Below the pieces are notes generated by a model that was not told the origin of the DNA, searched no databases, and was given only the letters and a program-made list of their open reading frames with translations. From the NCBI GenBank assembly GCA_964386925.1, contig CAYLUU010000104.1, forward strand, positions 1-8,183: 8,183 bases of DNA, written 5' to 3'. Positions 4,414-8,183 of this stretch are shown in pieces. The stretch is from CAG-791 sp964386925. GTDB taxonomy: Bacteria > Bacillota > Clostridia > Lachnospirales > Lachnospiraceae. The position numbers and the translations under genes are program-made. Each line of letters starts with the position of its first letter. Positions within the stretch are counted from its first letter, which is position 1.

Positions 4414-7259
4414 ATATTGGAAAGAATTGTGTTTTTTACGAGGAAAGCTGTGCTCTGCCGGGCGTCAAATATGTTGCCGCATTGGTGAAAAAGGACATTG
4501 AGCTGGTGACGGGCAGCTGCCCGGAGAGTACCGAAACGCTGGAGCCGGGAAACGATTGTGTTCTGTACGGGACGCTGGGCTGCAGTCCGCTGCTCGATCA
4601 GCTTGAGCAGGAGGGAACTATCGATCTGACACCGATCCGGGGGAAGAGAGAAGTTTATCTGTTCCGGATCATCCGGAATCCGGTGGATTCCACGAAGGAT
4701 GCGCTGGTGATCGCCGGCAGCGATAAGAGGGGTACCATTTATGGCTTGTTCCATTTGTCGGAGCGGATGGGAGTGTCACCGCTTGTGAACTGGAATCATG
4801 TCTGGCCGGCAAAGCAGCCCTGCGTGGTATTGGATGAGAGCGAGAATGTCATTTCCAAAGAGCCCTCGGTAAAATACCGCGGCTTTTTCATCAACGACGA
4901 GTGGCCGGCCTTCGGAACCTGGGCAATGACTCATTTCGGCGGCGTCAATGCGGCCTGCTATGAGCGGATCTTCGAGCTGCTGCTGCGCCTCAAGGGCAAT
5001 TATCTGTGGCCGGCAATGTGGGATTCCAACTTCAATCTGGACGGGCCTGGGCTTAAGAGTGCAGAGCTGGCCGATGAACTGGGCGTTGTGATGAGTACCT
5101 CGCACCACGAGCCCTGCATGCGGAGCGGTCAGGAGTACAGCATGGTCCGCGGCGAAGGCTCTGTCTACGGAGATGCGTGGAATTTCCGCAGCAATCCGGA
5201 TGGCATTACCCGGTTCTGGAGAGACGGACTGGAGCGGAACCGTGCCTTCGAGCAGGTGATCACCATGGGAATGCGCGGAGAAAATGATACCGCCATTCTG
5301 GGGAAGGAAGCCACGCTCGAGGACAACATTGAGCTGCTGCGAGATGTCCTGAAAACGCAGAATCAGCTGATTCGCGAGACCATCAGCGAGGACCTGCGTC
5401 AGGTGCCGCGCCAGATTGTTCTGTTCACGGAGGTAGAGGAGTTCTTCTACGGAAACGAAAACGTCAAGGGGCTGATGGGAGATGAAGAGCTGGAGGGTGT
5501 GACCCTGATGCTCAGTGACAACAACCATGGCTCGACCCGAACGCTCCCGTCCGAAGAGATGCGGGATCACAACGGCGGCTACGGCATGTATTACCACATG
5601 GATATGCATGGCGGTGCGCATGCTTTTCAGTGGATTGGTTCAACGTATCTGCCGAAGGTCTGCGAAGAAATGACAATGGCCTACGATTACGGGGTACGTG
5701 AAATCTGGGTGACCAACATCGGTGACATCGGAACACAGGAGCTCGGACTTTCGTATTTTCTGGATCTGGCCTATGACATTGAGAAATGGGGCGGAAGAGA
5801 CTGCGCAGTCACGCAGGAATACACCAGACAGTGGGTGGATCAGCAGTTCCGGGCAATTTACAGCAAGGAGCAGCGGGAAACGATCGATCAGATCATCTGG
5901 GACTATACGACGCTTCTTGCGAAGAGAAAACACGAGGTGATGAACGACCGGGTATTCCATCCGACACATTACGGAGAAGCGGATGAGGTGCTGCGCATTT
6001 CCAATGAGATTTTGAAGCGGTGCGATGCACTGCGGCTTCTTTGCCCGAAGGAGCACATGGGAAACTTTATATCACTTCTCTATTACCCGGCCTGCGGGAC
6101 CGCGAATCTGATGAAAATGTGGATTCTTTCGTCCAAAAATCACCTGTATGCATGGCAGAACCGTTTGGCGGCAAATCAGATTGCACAGGACGTGAATGCC
6201 TGCGTGGAGAGAGATGAGCTGCTGGTTCGGCAGTACCATGAGGTAGACAACGGGTATTTCTATGGTTTGGGACTGGGCGAGCACATTGGCTTCACCAACT
6301 GGAACGACGAGGATAACAAATATCCGGAGAGACGTTACATCTATCCTGCCAATCAACCGCGCATGATCATTTCAAGGACTCACGACACGGCGTATGTGTC
6401 CGGTCTCGAGTGGAATGAGAAAAATCAGGTATGGAGAGATGCCGTTCGGCCGGATTGCACCCAGATTGTATTCACCATTGCCTGCGGCAGTAAGGAACCG
6501 ATTGTGTACCGGATTCACACGGACTGTGACTGGATGGAGTTCGATCGGGAGACCGGAGAGGTTTCGGATGCAGAGAGGGTTGTTCTGACCATTCGAAAGG
6601 ACCGTTTTGACGGCTTTGTGTCAGGCACCTTTGCGGTAGAGCAGCACGGCGCCGGTACGGCGGTGATCCGTGTGGAGGCAGAGAACCGGAGCTGGGATGA
6701 GCTGCCGGAGAATACCTTTGTGGAAAGTGATGACTGCGTGTGTATGGAAGCTGACCATTTCGCGTACAAGACAGATGTCCCGGAGGGCGGCTTTGGTATT
6801 TTGAAACCGTACGGCAGGACGGGAACGGCGATCAAGGCGTATCCGAATACCACGGATTATATGGAGAGGGCAGAGCGTCCTTCTGTGACATACCGGTTCT
6901 GGGCAAGAGAGGCCGGCGACTACGAGCTGACACTGTATCTGTCTGCGACAACTCCGGTTGTGTATGAGCGGAGGCAGTTCGTTGGTGTTCAAATGAATGA
7001 CGATGAGCTGCAGCAGGTGAACACGGTTCGGGAGGTGGATAAGCAGTTCTTCCTCAGCCGGCAATGGGAGCAGGAGGCCATTGAGCAGATTAAAAAGGTC
7101 TCCATGACGTGCCATTGCCGGGAGGGATTGAATGAGCTGCATTATTACGCAATGAGCCCGGCTGTTCTGCTCGAGAGAGTCGTGCTGCACAGAGCAGGAG
7201 AAGAGCTTCCGGAATCCTATCTGGGACCGACCGAGAGTTACTGCGTAATCGGAAGCTGA
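4410..7259 (+). CDS. GH115 xylan alpha-1,2-glucuronidase, intracellular
   Basis: A 949-residue glycoside hydrolase of family GH115, which removes alpha-1,2-linked (4-O-methyl)glucuronic acid side groups from glucuronoxylan or its oligosaccharides. An N-terminal alpha/beta domain (about 1-150; GSDKRGTIYGLFHLSERMG at 103-121) precedes the catalytic barrel. The barrel shows the family landmarks KYRGFFINDE (155-164), LKGNYLWPAMW (194-204), STSHHEPCMR (229-238), MGMRGENDT (286-294), LFTEVEEFF (338-346), LSDNNHG (368-374), GGYGMYYHMDMHG (389-401) and WVTNIGDIG (433-441). A helical region follows at about 465-640. Beta-rich domains then run to the end, the last (about 772-945, from CVCMEADHFAYKTD) matching the GH115 C-terminal domain. 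There is no signal peptide, so it should act in the cytoplasm on imported oligosaccharides. The length suits the family and no frameshift is seen. No transporter or other xylanolytic gene lies in the window. Confidence 0.93.
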   Translation: MNIGKNCVFYEESCALPGVKYVAALVKKDIELVTGSCPESTETLEPGNDCVLYGTLGCSPLLDQLEQEGTIDLTPIRGKREVYLFRIIRNPVDSTKDALVIAGSDKRGTIYGLFHLSERMGVSPLVNWNHVWPAKQPCVVLDESENVISKEPSVKYRGFFINDEWPAFGTWAMTHFGGVNAACYERIFELLLRLKGNYLWPAMWDSNFNLDGPGLKSAELADELGVVMSTSHHEPCMRSGQEYSMVRGEGSVYGDAWNFRSNPDGITRFWRDGLERNRAFEQVITMGMRGENDTAILGKEATLEDNIELLRDVLKTQNQLIRETISEDLRQVPRQIVLFTEVEEFFYGNENVKGLMGDEELEGVTLMLSDNNHGSTRTLPSEEMRDHNGGYGMYYHMDMHGGAHAFQWIGSTYLPKVCEEMTMAYDYGVREIWVTNIGDIGTQELGLSYFLDLAYDIEKWGGRDCAVTQEYTRQWVDQQFRAIYSKEQRETIDQIIWDYTTLLAKRKHEVMNDRVFHPTHYGEADEVLRISNEILKRCDALRLLCPKEHMGNFISLLYYPACGTANLMKMWILSSKNHLYAWQNRLAANQIAQDVNACVERDELLVRQYHEVDNGYFYGLGLGEHIGFTNWNDEDNKYPERRYIYPANQPRMIISRTHDTAYVSGLEWNEKNQVWRDAVRPDCTQIVFTIACGSKEPIVYRIHTDCDWMEFDRETGEVSDAERVVLTIRKDRFDGFVSGTFAVEQHGAGTAVIRVEAENRSWDELPENTFVESDDCVCMEADHFAYKTDVPEGGFGILKPYGRTGTAIKAYPNTTDYMERAERPSVTYRFWAREAGDYELTLYLSATTPVVYERRQFVGVQMNDDELQQVNTVREVDKQFFLSRQWEQEAIEQIKKVSMTCHCREGLNELHYYAMSPAVLLERVVLHRAGEELPESYLGPTESYCVIGS

Positions 7260-7331
7260 TGACATTTGAATACACCTGAATAGCTGCGTCGGTGAGCTCA
7301 AACATCAATGCAGCAGGTGGTGAATAGCTAT

Positions 7332-7378
7332 AAAGCCCAACGGGTAGCGCGGATGACGCGGCATACTCGTTGGGCTTT
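7332..7378. terminator. Bidirectional terminator between GH115 and deoD
   Basis: AAAGCCCAACG (7332-7342) pairs perfectly with 7368-7378, and the stem continues inward through GGTA/TACT with one G-U pair. An inner GCG/CGC helix closes a small loop. The T-run TTTT ends the + arm, and the A-run at 7332-7334 gives T-residues in the other direction. The flanking genes converge (stops at 7259 and 7403), so it serves both. Confidence 0.85.
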
Positions 7379-7402
7379 TACGTGAAGATAGGTTTCGATT
7401 GG

Positions 7403-8107
7403 TTACTCAGCAGTTTCCAGCGCAATCTCCATCATCTGGTGGAAGCCGGTCTGGCGCTCCTCGGGTGTCAGCATATCCTCCTTGAAGAGATGGTCGGAAA
7501 TGGTGAGGATGGCGAGGGCATGTTTGCCGGCAGCAGCGGCGTTCATGTACAGGGCTGCGGCCTCCATCTCGACGCAGAGAGCACCCATGCCGGCCCATTT
7601 CTCATTTACCTTTGTAAAGCCATTGTAGAATACGTCGGAAGAAACGACGTTGCCGACCTTCACCGGTGCGCCCATGGCTCTTGCAGCGGCAATGGCGCGC
7701 TCCATCAGACCATAGTCTGCGATGGGAGCAAAGGTTCCCGGCAGTTCATACTGATAGGCGTAATTGGAATCCGTGCAGGCGCCCATGGCGATGACGACAT
7801 CCTTGAGATTAACATCGTCCTTCAGGCCGCCGGCGGAACCGACGCGGATGATGTTGTCGACATCATAGACATGGAACAGCTCGTAGGAGTAAATACCAAT
7901 GGACGGCATACCCATTCCGCCGCCCATGACGGAAACGCGCTTCCCCTTGTAGGTTCCGGTGTAGCCGAGCATGTTGCGAACGGTGTTGAAGCAAACAGGA
8001 TTCTCGAGATAATGCTCTGCAATGTACTGCGCGCGGAGCGGATCTCCGGGCAGGAGTACGGTCTTGGCAATATCGCCCTTCTGGGCGGCGTTGTGGGGGG
8101 TGGACAT
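7403..8107 (-). CDS. deoD: Purine nucleoside phosphorylase, DeoD type
   Basis: A 234-residue cytoplasmic enzyme that splits purine (deoxy)nucleosides with phosphate into base and (deoxy)ribose 1-phosphate, for purine salvage and pentose use. It matches the hexameric Escherichia coli DeoD with all key residues shifted by one: H5, G21 and R25 (LLPGDPLRA), R44, R88 and S91 (IIRVGSAGG) for phosphate; E180-M181-E182 (CVEMEAAALY) for ribose; S204-D205 (TISDH) for the base; and R218 (EERQT). The length equals the family norm. On the minus strand the ATG follows AAAGGAGA (8113-8120), with GGAG at 6 nt. It converges on GH115 with a shared terminator, and nothing downstream appears co-transcribed. The palindrome just upstream suggests specific regulation. 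Confidence 0.97.
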   Translation of the reverse strand: MSTPHNAAQKGDIAKTVLLPGDPLRAQYIAEHYLENPVCFNTVRNMLGYTGTYKGKRVSVMGGGMGMPSIGIYSYELFHVYDVDNIIRVGSAGGLKDDVNLKDVVIAMGACTDSNYAYQYELPGTFAPIADYGLMERAIAAARAMGAPVKVGNVVSSDVFYNGFTKVNEKWAGMGALCVEMEAAALYMNAAAAGKHALAILTISDHLFKEDMLTPEERQTGFHQMMEIALETAE

Positions 8108-8125
8108 AATGGTCTCCTTTCTGCT

Positions 8126-8140
8126 GAATAGATACTATTC
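8126..8140 (-). promoter_or_regulatory. Palindromic operator-like site upstream of deoD
   Basis: Read towards deoD, the site is GAATAGTATCTATTC, a perfect 6-3-6 inverted repeat 8 nt before GGAG. Its 13-bp core is identical, in the same orientation to the gene, to the site before the ACT gene. The outermost pair is G-C here and A-T there, so the symmetry is kept. TAGTAT inside it could be a -10 box, but no -35 is evident. Further upstream, TCTCG/CGAGA (8156-8160/8169-8173) forms a small hairpin of unknown role. Confidence 0.45.
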
Positions 8141-8183
8141 CATAGATGGTTGCTTTCTCGTGTTTTAGCGAGAGCGGAATAAA

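Noticed and set aside
4776..5621. A 281-codon minus strand open frame inside the GH115 gene.
   Set aside because: It mirrors strong codon bias in the GH115 frame; the product is His-rich with no known domain.
7277..7329. TGAATAGCT occurs twice, 44 bp apart, after the GH115 gene.
   Set aside because: A 9-mer duplicated once, with no symmetry or further similarity; likely chance, although TGAATAG also occurs at 2093, 3032 and 8125.
7370..8131. A 253-codon + strand open frame across deoD.
   Set aside because: It is wholly antisense to deoD, whose active-site residues are all intact, and has no ribosome binding site or recognisable domain.

Overview
The window looks like chromosome of a gut-type Clostridia bacterium, most likely Lachnospiraceae. 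The reasons are moderate GC, strong GGAGG-type ribosome binding sites, TGnTATAAT extended -10 boxes, and a gene mix of an AraC cupin regulator, a short DtxR/MntR regulator, a CPBP intramembrane protease, a double-ACT protein, a Nudix ADP-ribose pyrophosphatase and a cytoplasmic GH115. The assignment is by family resemblance only; there is no rRNA or other taxonomic marker. A run of exactly 100 N (3138-3237) is a scaffold gap, so the sequence on its two sides comes from two contigs and the true distance between them is unknown.

Left contig (1-3137). A bidirectional terminator (2-41) closes whatever lies to the left. A structured intergenic region with an extended -10 promoter precedes an AraC-family regulator (328-1233, +). 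A shared hairpin terminator separates it from a convergent DtxR/MntR-type metalloregulator (1330-1698, -). A long intergenic region (1699-2120) follows. It holds an extended -10 promoter and a 14-bp tandem repeat in the leader of a CPBP-family membrane protease (2121-3020, +). Between that gene and the gap are a near-consensus promoter pointing into the gap and a 13-bp hairpin.

Right contig (3238-8183). Three genes on the + strand may be co-transcribed: a double-ACT-domain protein (3297-3701), a Nudix ADP-ribose pyrophosphatase (3816-4364) and a large intracellular GH115 xylan alpha-glucuronidase (4410-7259). I saw no terminator between them. A 12-codon reading frame with its own strong ribosome binding site sits between the Nudix and GH115 genes and overlaps the GH115 start as ATGA. 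A bidirectional terminator (7332-7378) separates GH115 from the convergent purine nucleoside phosphorylase gene deoD (7403-8107, -).

The genes do not form one obvious pathway. GH115 and the phosphorylase both serve carbohydrate or nucleoside salvage. The Nudix enzyme degrades ADP-ribose-type nucleotides, and the ACT protein probably senses an amino acid. The most noteworthy non-coding signal is a perfect 6-3-6 palindrome (core AATAGTATCTATT) just upstream of the ribosome binding sites of both the ACT gene and deoD. The outer base pair differs between the two copies but stays complementary, which suggests a shared operator. I found no CRISPR array, transposase, tRNA or convincing new multi-gene system.
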